From assembly GCA_037974665.1 (NCBI GenBank), contig CM075780.1:55345594-55409593 (forward strand): a DNA stretch of 64,000 bases, in the 5' to 3' direction. Both the position numbers and the translations under genes were made by a program. How positions within the stretch are numbered: the first letter of the stretch is position 1; each line of letters starts with the position of its first letter. Of the stretch, positions 1 through 11,445 are shown piece after piece. The DNA comes from Ehretia macrophylla (taxonomy: Eukaryota; Streptophyta; Magnoliopsida; Boraginales; Ehretiaceae). The notes below the pieces were generated by a model, which was given only the letters and a program-made list of their open reading frames with translations, had not been told where the DNA came from and searched no databases.

Positions 1-1076
1 TCCGAAATATCGGTTTCCATAGGCGTTTCACGATATAAGTTTTCTTCCATCTCAACATCACCAATATAACTCAAATTCTGAACAAAGGTTCTATTCTTGG
101 TAGTATTAGTTCTAATGAATGATTTGGTTTCCTTTGGTAGGCTATTAAATTCTTCTTGGTTTATATAACGATCTTGATACCAATAAGCTTGTTGCTTATT
201 TAGAGATAGCATATTAAGATACCAAGAAGGGTTGAATTTCTTACTTTCAACGCCATCAAATGAAACCCCGAAGTATTCAAAAATTCGCGTAAGGGCTACT
301 CCATATGGCAAGGATTTGTTGTTCTTGGCCACATAAATCATGTGATGAACAATCATATACGGTAGGTTCACTTGTCTATCACTAACCAACAAATATACAA
401 TATAAGCATATCTTTGAAGTGTCATTTCATCATTAAAATTTCTATGTACAAGACAAAAGCCTACAAAGTTTACCCAAATTTTCTTTAGTATGGGCAACTC
501 TCTCTTATCTTGCATTTCCTCTATGAGCAATTCTATCATACCTTTCCGCCCAGAAAAATCTCGAACAATTATCTTTGCTTCGTGCTTCATTCTACTTTCT
601 AGCCAACCAGTGGTGTCATAAGCTTTTACCTCTTCGTCTCTCATATTAAAGATTGTAGCTATAATATCTGGGGTTAACTCAATATTAACACCTCTAACTC
701 TAGTTTTCACAACAACAATTTCATCACTTTCCATATTAGCATAAAATTCATGAATTAAAAGTGGATAAACAAGACAATGAATATATAGGAAGTCATACCA
801 ACCTTGTTGTTGCATGAATTCAGAAATTGTAGTACCTTGTATGTCCTCATCTATCAAACACTTTCCATACAATATTGGCTTGACAACCTCGTTGTTTGCA
901 TGTGTGGGAGGAGGATCCCTATCCGGACCTGGAAGCCTTGTAGAGGCTCTTGTATTGATTTTCTTAGAAAGATTTTTTTTCCATTTTTTCTTGTATCTAC
1001 CATGATAAAATATAGAGATTTTGAGCTTTTGGGAAGTGGGTAACGTGACTATGGAACAAAACTTGAGATTTAATGG
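1..1076 (-). CDS. Transposase_32-type (putative plant transposon) protein, partial
   Basis: An open frame of about 358 codons runs from a stop at 1077-1079 to the window edge with no interruption, so the C-terminus is missing. The first in-frame Met is at 813-815; upstream codons are open and lysine-rich (KKKWKKNLSKK). The stretch YPLLIHEFYANM followed by VRGVNIELTPDIIATIF resembles the conserved core of the plant domain called putative plant transposon protein (Transposase_32). Homologues are often found in or beside gypsy elements, sometimes at an env-like position; that link is recalled knowledge and not shown here. The function is not established. It is one of the least damaged ORFs of the window, so it may be a young copy. 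The domain call rests on motif recognition without a profile search. Confidence 0.6.
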
Positions 1077-1377
1077 CTAAATTTTGAGTTTAAGACAACT
1101 TTACCTATATTTTGGCTTAGGGCTTGAAAAAATCGGGGTTTGGAAAAAATATTTGTAGATTTGGAGGTTTTTCCAAGTGGGTAATGTGATTATGGAAGAA
1201 ATTTTGAGGTTTAATGGCTAGATTTTGAGAATTTGAGAGAGATTTTTTGAGTTTTTCTTGCAATGGGGTTGAAGAAATTGGTATTTTGAAAAACTATTTG
1301 GAGATTTTGATGTTTTGTGGAATAGGTAATGTGATTATGGAAGAAATTTTGAGATTTAATGGTTAGTTTTTAATGAT
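1031..1377. repeat. Three imperfect ~140-bp direct repeats
   Basis: Units start near 1031, 1172 and 1317, each opening with a variant of GTGGGTAATGTGATTATGG and continuing with TTTTGAGRTTTAATGG. The third is partial. The array lies just upstream (minus strand) of the Transposase_32 ORF and overlaps its non-Met N-terminal extension, so it may be its 5' leader. Confidence 0.65.
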
Positions 1378-1517
1378 TTTAGAGATATTGTGAGAGAGTT
1401 TAGAAAAGAAAGGTGAAGAGATGTGAAGTTGGGGAAGAAGATGGGATTTGGGGGTCGGTTTGCTGATTTTTATCAACACAAATCAAAAAAAAAAATTATA
1501 ATAATTAAAATTTCAAG

Positions 1518-1548
1518 CAGGTCACGGCCGGCCGGCCGGCCGTACCTG
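1518..1548. repeat. GGCC-rich near-perfect palindrome
   Basis: CAGGT and ACCTG arms flank a core made of tandem CCGG/GGCC units, giving a 31-bp inverted repeat with one unpaired base. It stands out as a GC island in AT-rich DNA upstream of the minus-strand ORF. Confidence 0.75.
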
Positions 1549-1649
1549 TTACTTAAATTTTTTTATTTATTTGTGCTGAATGTTTAAAACATTTTCCCCA
1601 AATTGACTTCACTCTTTTTTTCTCTTACAAAAACCTATCTCTCTTAACT

Positions 1650-2095
1650 CTACCACTATCACTACCACCACCACCACCACCACCACTATCACCATCAACA
1701 CCATTATCACCATCAACACGACTACCATCACTATCAAGACCACCACTACCACCAACAAAGGCTCCATCAGCACCACAAGGTCCTCCATCACCACCATGTA
1801 GGGCATCATCACAATCATCACCATCTAGGGCACCATCACCATCACCACCACCACCACGACCATCACCACCACCACTATCATCATCAACACTACTACCATC
1901 ACTATCAAGAGTACCACCAAGGGTACTACCACCACTACCAACAAAGGCTCCATCACCACCACAAGGTCCTTCATCACCACCATGTAGGCCACCATTACCA
2001 TCACCAATATCTGGGGCACTATCACCACTTATAACTCCACCACCATTACCACCAAAGACGCTACCACCATCTCTCTCTCTATTTTCTACTAGTAA
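1650..2095. repeat. CAC/ACC-rich minisatellite
   Basis: The stretch is built of CAC, CCA and ATC triplets. A longer unit is duplicated: CAACAAAGGCTCCATCA occurs at about 1753 and again at about 1939, each followed by CACCACAAGGTCC and CACCACCATGTAGG. The minus strand has an open glycine/aspartate-rich frame of 162 codons (2113-1625), but the composition follows from the repeat and I do not call a gene. The 2096-2480 stretch to its right is AT-rich with nothing recognised. Confidence 0.8.
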
Positions 2096-2481
2096 GTATT
2101 TTATTGTATACATTTTTTCTTTATTTTTTTGTCTAGTATAGACATATTTATATATGTGTACAATATGTATCGGGGTAATGTGTAATTTTGCTTGTTTTTC
2201 ATTTGTTCAATTTATTATTTTTGTATTTAATGTTATGTTTAATTCTAATTTTTTTAAGTGAGGTTTTTACATAAATATTTGGTAGTGATATTTGTTGTGA
2301 CTTTTTTGACATTAATGTTGTATTGTAGGAATATTTGTTTTCATTAATTAACAATAAATTAATTAGTGGGTCATAAATTGTGTTTAAATAATGTCACCAC
2401 CAAGCACATTACTTAACCGTATCTTGTGCTATTAATTTCTTTAATGGAATGAACATATATTATGATACAAAAGTTGAGAAA

Positions 2482-5400
2482 ATGGAAACACTCCGACAAC
2501 AGTGGATGAACGATTGATTAACATCTAAGGGAGTATTAAATCCTAAGTTCATTCATGGAGTAGACGAAGAATTCATTCTTTTTGCGTGTAGTCAACGAAA
2601 GTACATGGATGTAGACAAAATTAGATGTCCTTGTGTGAAATGTAAGAATTGTGACTTTAAGGACCCTCATACTTGTAGACATCATCTCTACTCATGGGGA
2701 TTCATGAGGCATTACTATGTTTGGACTTCACACGGGGACCATGATGAACTCAATCAGGATAACAGCCATAATGTTGGTGATCATTATGGATATGATGAAG
2801 GAAATATTTATAGGATAATGGTGTTTGACGCATTTGGCCCATCAAATGTACCACCAATTCCTTATCAACCAATTGAAGAAGAGCCTAATATGGAGTCAAA
2901 ATATTTTTATGATCTATTAAAAAGTGCAGATGAGCCTTTGTGGAGTGGATGTGAGGTCACTTATCTGTCAGTGGTGTCTTTGTTGTTGAATATAAAGTCA
3001 GAGGAGAATATGTCTGAACATTGTCTTAATCGAATTATTCAAGTTATTCGAAGAATGTTGCCCAATGATAACACTTTGCCTGAGAACTACTATAGGTTTA
3101 AGAGTGAAATGAGTCCTCCAAGTTTGAGTTGCATGAAGATTGACATATGTGTAAATGAATGTACGTTATATTACAAAGATAGAGATCAACTCAAATCTTG
3201 TCCAAGGTGTGGTCACCCACAGTTTAAACCTACAGAAGTTGGGAAAAAACGTGGTAGACCAATTGTCTTCAAATGATTGAGCTATGTACCATTAACGCCC
3301 AGGTTGACTAGATTATACATGTCTCCCGTAACAGCTAAACATATGCAATGGCATTTTAAACACCAAGTTGAGAATGGAAACATTTGTCATCCATCCAATG
3401 CTGAGGCATGGAAACACTTTGATAGAACATATCCAAACTTTGCTTCTGAACTGAGAAATGTACGTCTTGGACTTCTTCTGATGGTTTTAACCCATTCAAC
3501 TCTTCTTCTCAACCTTATTCTTGTTGGCCTGTGATAATCACATCGTACAATCTTCCGCCATGGATGTGTACGAAGGATCCTGTATTGTTCTTGACCCTTC
3601 TTATTCCTGGGCCAAAGAGTCCGGGAAAGAGCATAGATATATACCTTGAGCCTCTAATTGAAGAGTTGATTAAATTGTGGGAAGTAGGGGTACCTTGTTA
3701 TGATGTGTCGTCCAAGTCCAATTTTCAATTGAGGGCAGTTTTAATGTGGATAATTAATGATTTCCCAGCATATGGCATGTTATCTGGCTGGAGTACGCAC
3801 GACAAATTGTCATGTCCGTATTGTATGGGATCTTCTCAGGCATTTTAATTGACTGCAAGGAGAAAGAATTGTTTCTTTGACTGCCATCGGTAGTTCTTAC
3901 CAAGAAATCATCCCTTTCGACGAGACAAGAAGAACTTCCGAAAAAATCTAATGGAGAGATCAGACCCTCCGTCGAGATTGAATGATGAGGACATGTGGGA
4001 ACAAGTTCGAGATCTTCCGACCATAATTGAATTGGGTAAAGATAAAATAAACGGTTTTGGAAGAAAGCATAACTGGACAAAAAAAAGCATCTTTTGGGAT
4101 TTGCCTTATTGGCGGTCACAGCTTGTGCGTCATAATCTAGATGTCATGCATATAAAGAAGAATGTTTTTAATAATGTCTTTAACACTATAATGAACGTGA
4201 ATACGAAGACAAAGGATACAAAAAATTCAAGGGCTGATATTGAGAGAATTTGTGATCGACCTGAATTATGCATTAGAGATGGCGTTATGAAAATGGCCGT
4301 GCATATTCTCCCGATTCTATCTAGGAAAACAACTTTGGAGTGGGTCAAAGAGTTAAAATTTTCTAACGGATATGCATCAAATATAGCAAGGTGTGTTGAC
4401 ATGAACGATTTGTAGTTGTCATAAATGAAGAGTCATGATTGCCATTTATTTATGGAAAGATTGCTTCCTATAGCCTTACGAGTGTTATTGCCAAATAGTG
4501 TATGGAAACCTTTTACCGAACTAAGCTTGTTTTTTAGAAACATTTGTTGCACATCTCTTGAAAGAATTGACCTTGAAATAATGCAACAAAATATTGTGAT
4601 CACCCTTTGTAAGTTGGAATAGATCTTACCTCCAGCCTTTTTTTACTCAACGGAGCATTTTCCAGTACACTTGGTTCATGAAACAATTTGCGGCGGTCCT
4701 ATACAATATTGGTAGATGTACTATTTTGAGAGGTTTTTGCATGTTTTAAAGAGAAAAGTGAAGAATAAAGCACATGTTAAGGGATCTATATGTGAAGCAT
4801 ATCTTATCTTTGAAACGACGACATTTTGTTCATATTATTTCGAACTCCATGTGCAAACAAAAACAAGAAACATCGGTCGAAATGAAGAATCAGTGGATGC
4901 GGATTACCTTGAAGGATGTTTACTCATATTCAAACATCCAGGTCGTTCGATGGAGAAGATGATGTCTAAAGATTTAGACAATCGAGATTTCAATGCTGCT
5001 CACTTGTGTGTTTTGATGAACTGAGAAGAAGTGTCCCCATATATTAAGTAAGTTCATGACTCAACTCTTTAGTTCTATTAAACATCTTATATAATTCATT
5101 AATTAATACTATACAGGACGTTTGAGGATGATCTTCGAATGGAGAATCCATCATTTACTGAATCAATAGCAACATTGAAAAATTTTTCCCGGCTTGGTTA
5201 CGTTACCATGTTAGTATTACTCATTTTTAACGTCCCTAATAATATATTCGATTAATTCTGACATTGATGTTTGTTATTGTCCCTAATTTACCCCTTTCAC
5301 CTTGCCCACAATAACATTTTGGATGATCGCGTAAAATATCTTTCAATGGGTCCAAGTAAGGTTGTCAGTACATGGTCGAAGTACTTGGTAAATGGGTACA

Positions 5401-6041
5401 GATTTCAAACTTTGGAGTATGGATCTTCAAAGGCAACAATGAATAGTGGAGTCATTGTGAAAGGGACAACACCTGATAACGAGGATAATGATTATTATGG
5501 TCTGTTGACTGATATTATTGAGTTAGAATACTATAATGGAACTTTGAAGCGCACAAGAGTTGTCCTTTTCAAGTGTGAGTAGTTTGATTCCCACAATGAT
5601 AAGGGATTAAAGGTTCATCCAAAATATCGCTTGATTGATATAAATGTGAAGAAAAAATACCCAAAGTATGACCCATTTGTCTTTGCCGAGCATGCATATC
5701 AAGCATATTACGTTAGGTATCCTGGTGCTAAGAGAGAACGGGCAGCTTGGTCAGTTGTATGCAAAATCAGATCAAGGAACCAATTTGATAAAGAGTCGAA
5801 CAATGATGATAATGATAAAGATGTACAGTCGGCTTTTCATTTCGATAAGATGAACGTGACATTGGTAAAATCAGATGATCATGATGATGTCGTATTGCGT
5901 TGTCTTGAATCAAGTGAATACATTGCTGTGATTGGAGATGTAGAAGAAGAGCGTGAGGACAATTCCCAAAATGATGATGAAGATCATGAAAGTGACTCTG
6001 ATAATGACATAGAATTTGAATACAATGAATTATCTGATTGA
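2482..6041 (+). pseudogene. TNP2-type CACTA transposase (TNPD-like) pseudogene
   Basis: An intact relative would encode the DDE transposase that cuts and rejoins CACTA ends. Reading along: an N-terminal Transpos_assoc domain with DKIRCPCVKCKN (about 2617), the tnp2 transposase region with LTPRLTRLYMS (about 3295) and ITSYNLPPWMC (about 3534), a HNLDVMHIKKNVFNNV block (about 4129), a DUF4218-like part (4425-5024), a DUF4216-like part (5271-5582) and an acidic C-terminus ending at 6041. Breaks include TGA at 2515-2517 and 3274-3276, a frameshift near 3475, TAA at 3846-3848, TAG in the CHR*FLP segment just after, and several stops in 4412-4700. The gene cannot make a full transposase. The assignment is secure; intron positions in the second half are not. 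Confidence 0.9.
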
Positions 6042-6198
6042 GATTTTGTACTTATAAATTCAATATTTTGTATGTAAACTGTATGTGAATTGTATGATTG
6101 ATAATCGAAAAATATAATGAAAAGTGGTTATAGTATCTTTTCATTTATAGAATATATTGTACATTTCTTTGTATCTTATGGTTTTTTTTGTAGCAATC

Positions 6199-8188
6199 AT
6201 GGTTAGAGCTGGTAAATCGCAAGCTGATAGGACACGATCTGGCATGCCATCAACTTTGTCCTTCACAGCCCGTGGTGAAGCTGATAGTGACTCCCCTACT
6301 GCTGCAGGGTCGTCAGTTCGTTCCACCGGACTATCTGCCCCTTTGTGTGACATCAGAGTGACTAACGAGGATTGTCATGATAATACCATGCCCACGACCT
6401 GTGTCTAGCATGAAACAGAACATCCAGAATCGTCATTACATGTAGCTGGCACAACAAATTGGCAGGCTATGGGATTCGAGTCACTCGAGCAGTATGCCAC
6501 ATGGTTGGAGGATAGACGTACTCACGTTCGATTACATAATAACGGGTGAAATTACATTTAAATTAAATGATAGAGCAATTACTTTGATTGTTTGTTATTA
6601 GTTCTTGAAGTTATAATAAGGTAATACAAGTGGCACTAACTTATATGTACTTGTTAATAGATTTGTACCTGCTTCAGTAGTAAAAGATTTTAAGTCAATA
6701 TTTGCAGGCGGATTCACAGAACTCTGGATTACTTATGGAGAAATTCCGGACGATGCCAAAGACCGATGGTTTTGCTCTTTTGAGGTTTTTATAAACATTA
6801 ATGCAGTCAATATCTATTATATTATACATTTATACGTGCACATTCAATTAACACATGTTCGCATTTACCTATTTTTGTCTTTGCAGAGAGATTATAAGTG
6901 GCACCCATGTGACAAGACACGCATCAAGCATTGTTTCCATTATAAGGCGGCGAAGAGAATGAAAGACAAATTAGTTAAGGCCCATAAATTTGACAAGCCT
7001 CCTAAGTGGATGACATTAGATAATTGGGAGCAAATACAAGTAAGATGGCGCGAACCAAAATGGATAGATAAATCAAATTCGGTCAAGAAAAATAGGGAGA
7101 AAAATCAATCGGTACACTACACGGGTGCCACCCCCTTTCATGAGTTTATGAGAAGGATGGTATGTAACTTAAATTTAATAGCTGTTTAAATTTGTCTATC
7201 TTAATATTCTAGTTTTTTAGTATTTACTACTTATGAAGTTAATAACGTAGGCGGACACAGTAAACGCCCCTATCTATAGAGCTGATGTTTTCAAGGTCGC
7301 TCATAGTAAAAAGGAGGGTGATGATATATAATACTCTGATCCAAAGGCTGCTCAGACGATAGTAAGTATTTATACAGTGTATTACTTTTACTGTCGATTA
7401 ATTTTGTTAAATTTATATAATTTTATGTTAAGTTTAAATTGCTACTTTTAATTTAAAAGGTTATAAAAATTGAATTTCATAAATCTCTTTTGTAATGTGT
7501 AGGTTGTTAGATTTATGTATTTCATTATGAGAATTGTATCTTTATGATTATGTTGAAGTGGTTGTAACAGATGACATATCCTTTGGTTGTTTGTTGGAGG
7601 CACATGATTGTAAATTTGACTTATTTGTGGTTGTATGTTGGTTGTTGTTGCTATATGAATTGTTATGTAGGTTATATTTTTGTGTTTGGGGCCATATTAT
7701 AAATGTTATAATGCCAAAATTTCATCGCGTCCTGACTTGGTTTTAGGTAGGGTCGAGTTGGGGCGTGACATTAAGTGGTATAATAATATTAAAAATTTAT
7801 AATGTTATTTTTGTAGTCACGATATGAGGAGATGCTCCAACAACGTCAACTTGCGACGCAAGAAGACCCCACAGTGCCGCCTGTTAATCCCGATAAGATC
7901 TTCTACCAAGCTGTTGGTGGGGAGAAAAAAGGGCGTGCCTATGGACTCGACTTGCAAGGAGTCTGCATTGGTGGGGAAGCACCCCCTATTCCCACCATGA
8001 ACATTAGAGTTGGATTCTCGGAACAAGAAGTTGACAGGCGAGTCACTGAAGCAACGGAGTCCTTGAGGCAATAACTTGGTGACCAAGGAAATGCACAGCA
8101 AGAGACGCAGCGATAAGTGAACGAAGCCATACAACTCGTGAGGGAATTGCAGCAGGAGATTAATCGACTTAAACACCCACGACAGTAG
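6199..8188 (+). pseudogene. Transposase_24-type second CACTA gene (TNPA-like) pseudogene
   Basis: This follows the transposase by about 160 bp, the usual position of the accessory DNA-binding gene of plant CACTA elements. Probable exons are 6199-6545, about 6659-6784, 6888-7159, 7251-7361 and 7817-8188, with GT donors and AG acceptors visible (for example TTTGCAG before 6888 and TTGTAG before 7817). Recognisable motifs include GGFTELWITYGEIPDDAKDR, KPPKWMTLDNWEQI with HYTGATPFHEFMRRM, and SRYEEMLQQRQ. The C-terminus is glutamine/leucine-rich and likely coiled coil (VRELQQEINRLK). In-frame stops sit at 6406-6408 (TAG), 7329-7331 (TAA), 8072-8074 (TAA) and 8114-8116 (TAA). Known family members bind subterminal repeats; that role is inferred here. 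Confidence 0.85.
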
Positions 8189-8281
8189 CCTGATCAACAT
8201 GATCAATGGTACATTTAGGATTTAGTCTTTTTGGACAATTTTATAAACTAATTTCGAACAATATGTTAATATTTTTATGAA

Positions 8282-8830
8282 TTTGACAAATGGCCTACGG
8301 ATTGGCTACTACTTTGCTACGGACGTTAATAATTAATAATAAAATCAAAATTTTAGTTAGCTACGAATAGGCTACGGATTGGTTACGGAAAAGTGACTAC
8401 CGATATTCTACGGATACCAATCCGTAGTCGTGGGCTACAGACGATTTACGACCGAAACGGCTACGAATTTGCTACGGACATTAATAATTAATAAATTAAA
8501 AAAAAATTAGTTGGCTACGGATGGGCTACAGAAAAATGACTACCGATATTCTACGGATACCAATCCGTAGTCATGGGCTACAGACGATTTACGACCGAAA
8601 CGATTATGAATTTGCTACGGACGTTAATAATTAATAAAAAAAAATATGGGCTACGACTATTTTGCTACGGAAGTTATAAAAAATAAATACAAATTAATTT
8701 CTGGAATTGGCTATGGATGGGTTACGAAATATCAATTTGGCGACAGCCTTTTTATTACGGATATGATTCCGTAGCCTAGCGGTCGCCCGTCCTAATTTGG
8801 CTACTGCTAGGCTACGGATTTTGGCCGTTG
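8282..8830. repeat. CACTA 3' subterminal repeat block
   Basis: Many copies of GGCTACGGA/CTACGGATT and the inverted form AATCCGTAG are packed in both orientations. A longer unit of roughly 160 bp containing TGACTACCGATATTCTACGG and GACGATTTACGACCGAAACG is present twice (about 8390 and 8540). Such arrays are the binding region of the TNPA-type protein in known CACTA elements. Confidence 0.8.
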
Positions 8831-8838
8831 CCTTAGCA

Positions 8839-8854
8839 TTTTTTTCTTGTAATG
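8839..8854 (+). repeat. Degenerate CACTA 3' terminal inverted repeat
   Basis: TTTTTTCTTGTAATG differs by one transition from the usual plant CACTA 3' end CTTGTAGTG. A 3-bp target duplication cannot be tested because the 5' end is not identified. Confidence 0.65.
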
Positions 8855-8883
8855 TTTCTTCCTCCCCTTTTCTCTCTTATAGA

Positions 8884-9900
8884 CTGTTTGGAATAAATAA
8901 ATTTCACAAAATTTTGTGAAATTCATTTGCAAATTCATTTTTTTTTTTGGTTGCACTTTTTTAAATAATTACAAATTCAAGATTTGCAATTCTTGAATTC
9001 CTACAAGCCTTACTTAAATCCAAGCCCAAGATGTAGAATTTACAAATCTACGTTTTCTAATTCTACTGCTAAGGTTTTGAGTACCAAACTATCCTCATGT
9101 TTAAGTTATTGACTTTGCTAGGAATAGTCAAAAATTCAAAAAAAATAAAAAAATAAACGTCTTCCCCACTATTCTCTCACTATAAACATATGTCACCATA
9201 TGAAAAATCATTAAACTCCATAGTTTTTTTTTTTTTTTTTTTGTCAAAAAAACTCCAATAGTTTTGAATAGCCGAGCATTCAAAGAAAATTTCGCAATGT
9301 TACTAAGATCCCATATTGCAAGTATATTAACTAATATTTTAAGTTTCTTTCATTCATTGTCAAATAAGAAAAAAAAAGTTTTCTTTATTGGAAATAATTA
9401 GAACGAAAAATAACTTTTGAATTTTTCTTGCTCCATAAAAATTTTGCTCAGTCGTAACTCTTAGTTTTCTGGTATGAGTAGTGACATGTTACTTTTTTTA
9501 TTTCCTACAAGGGAGATTTAGTAGACCAAAGCGAAATTATTTTGTCATGTTAAATGTAGGTTTATTTTGTAGTATTAGACTGGTTGAATTTATGACTATT
9601 TTGCAATGTTTAAACATTTTGAAAATCTTTCTTTGTTTTTTTATTTTTTATTTTGAATTTTTATGATAGTACTAGGAATAAATAATGGAATGAGAAGATA
9701 ACACTTATATGATAGTCTAATTTCAATTGAATAAAAGAAGGATATTTAAATAAAATACGACTATTAATTCTAATTTCGCATATGTTCCAAACACAATTTG
9801 AATTTACAAATAATAGAATTAATTTAATATTATTTTACAGTTCCAAACAAAAAAATTCATTTGTAAATTCAAATGCTCATGAAATTTATTTATAAATAAA
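8884..9900. repeat. AT-rich segment bounded by inverted repeats, possible MITE-like element
   Basis: The left arm (about 8886-8955, TGTTTGGAATAAATAAATTT, then AATTCATTTTTTTTTTGG) resembles the reverse complement of 9840-9895 (CCAAACAAAAAAATTCATTTG, then ATGAAATTTATTTATAAATA). Extra TTCCAAACA motifs lie at 9785 and 9840. A poly(T) run sits near 9223. No ORF or target duplication is clear. It could be a foldback or hAT-type non-autonomous element. Confidence 0.4.
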
Positions 9901-9949
9901 ATGAATTCTATACATGAATTGCATCTAAATACTATATTAATCACGATCA

Positions 9950-10170
9950 TTATAACACCATTATCACCACCATTACCATACCATACACCACCATCATCAC
10001 CACATCACAAAACACCATAGACCAACCAGCACCACCCGTACCCCCTCTCTTAATCACCACCACCATACAGCACCACACCATGGTAGCCACCACTACCCAT
10101 TACCCTCTACCACCTCTCACCACCATGCACCAAAGCATCTGCACCACCACACACCAACATACCACAACAC
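9950..10170. repeat. Second CAC/ACC-rich tract
   Basis: Similar in composition to the tract at 1650-2095, with CACCACC and CCACCAT words but no obvious long unit. The stretch 10171-10974 that follows is AT-rich with nothing I recognise. Confidence 0.7.
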
Positions 10171-10974
10171 ACAAAACGAAGATGAAAAAAAATTAAATGT
10201 TAGAAGTAAAAATCAGTAAGTTTATCTTGAGATATGTTTTTTTGTCTTCTTTTATTTTCGGATTGGGTTTTTTTTTGCTTGAATTTGTTTTTCGATTTTT
10301 AATTTAAAGATCAGTTGTCGAAAGTTGGTTTCAAAGTATAAAATTTGGGCATTTTCATATGATTTTGGGGTTTTTTTTGGTACTTTACTTGTTTTAGATT
10401 TCTAATGGTCCAAAATATGACCGGTGGAGAACTATTATAAATGTAGAGAGCCAAAACATCTGGCAAGCATGGTTAAAAGATGTGGGATTCCAAATTATAG
10501 GGAGCCCTAAATAGAGAGGCTATTGGAGAGCTTTTAGTAGATTTGTCTCTCTTTAATGACTAAAGAGCCATTATATGAAGGCTGCTGGAAGAGGCCTAAG
10601 TAGGAAAACAAATAATTACATCATTATTCTTAAGCCACGACTAGGTGACATCACAAGGAGTTGGGAAGGTTACCAAGAACAAAAGAAAGCATAAAATCTT
10701 TTTTCCTCTAGGTGATTAAAAATGAATATAACAAGCAATACCTCATATAAACAACACACCAGATTATGCAAAAAATCCTCCAATTCGAAAGGTAAAAACC
10801 ATGGGATCATGAGGTCTAGAAACTTTCACTATCTACAATAACAATAAGATTACAGTAGGCCTTCTAGGAAAATTTAAAGGTCTGCAAATACTTCATCTGC
10901 AGATGGATTATGACAATAGGGAATGAACTCACCAAACCTGATTGGTAGCAAATACATGGAATTGACAACTACAC

Positions 10975-11275
10975 TGTAGCATACCAAATGCTTTTTTTCC
11001 TTAATGTAAAACCCTTGATGTTGTTCTATTTAAGTCTCCTCACTGAGATCACCATGAAAGAATAATGTGTTCACATCAAACTGTTCAATTTCCAAGTCTA
11101 TGGTGCAACTAAATTAAGAACAACTCTGATATACGACATCTTTGCTACAAGAGCATTTTTGTTTTAAAAAAATATCTTCCATTATTCTGATTCTGAATGA
11201 AACATTTCACGCTATCTTCGCCTTGTATCTTGGTTAAGAGTTTTTCTTCTTGTTTCAACCTGTAATACCCATTTA
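10975..11275 (-). pseudogene. Old Ty1/copia reverse transcriptase fragment
   Basis: The minus strand reads, across frameshifts and stops, KWV, then DLEIEQFDVNTLFFHGDLSEE, then KEKKHLVC. This is the copia RT segment around the conserved DVKTAFLHGDLEEE motif. The fragment ends abruptly at 11275, where the LTR of another copia element begins. Its continuation appears to lie more than 25 kb away at 37048, where the minus strand again reads toward a KWV-type context. It is the oldest layer of this nest. Confidence 0.7.
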
Positions 11276-11445
11276 TGTTAAAGATAATTCCAATTCAACA
11301 TAGTAATATATACAAACTTATGTTGTATAATTAGAAAGTTTCTCTTTTCTCTACTTTCCTATTTTCTCCATCCTAATTTTATATATACATTTCTCATATT
11401 ATGAATAATAAGATATGGTCGAATTTATATCAATTCTAATACTGA
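11276..11445 (+). repeat. 5' LTR of copia M (shortened)
   Basis: The sequence aligns with the 3' LTR from 36725: shared blocks include AGATAATTCCAATT, TTTCTCTTTTCTCTACTTTC and ATAATAAGAT. About 150 bp present in the 3' copy between two AATAAGAT words are absent here. The right end is approximate. Confidence 0.65.

Larger units (their letters stand above)
2482..8854 (+). mobile_element. CACTA (En/Spm-type) DNA transposon, decayed, 5' end not found
   Basis: The element is defined by two transposon genes on the plus strand, then a subterminal repeat block, then a degenerate terminus TTTTTTCTTGTAATG at 8840-8854, close to the plant CACTA consensus end CTTGTAGTG. No matching CACTACAAGAAA start and no 5' subterminal repeat block is visible upstream of the transposase, so the 5' end appears deleted or too diverged. 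The left coordinate given is only the start of coding similarity. Confidence 0.8.

Noticed and set aside
1609-2028. Valine/methionine-rich minus-strand ORFs of 67-71 codons
   Set aside because: Other frames of the CAC-triplet minisatellite; composition is fully explained by the repeat.
8282-8830. Regularly repeated words considered as a CRISPR array
   Set aside because: Units are irregular, occur in both orientations and lie at a CACTA end in plant DNA, where subterminal repeats are expected.
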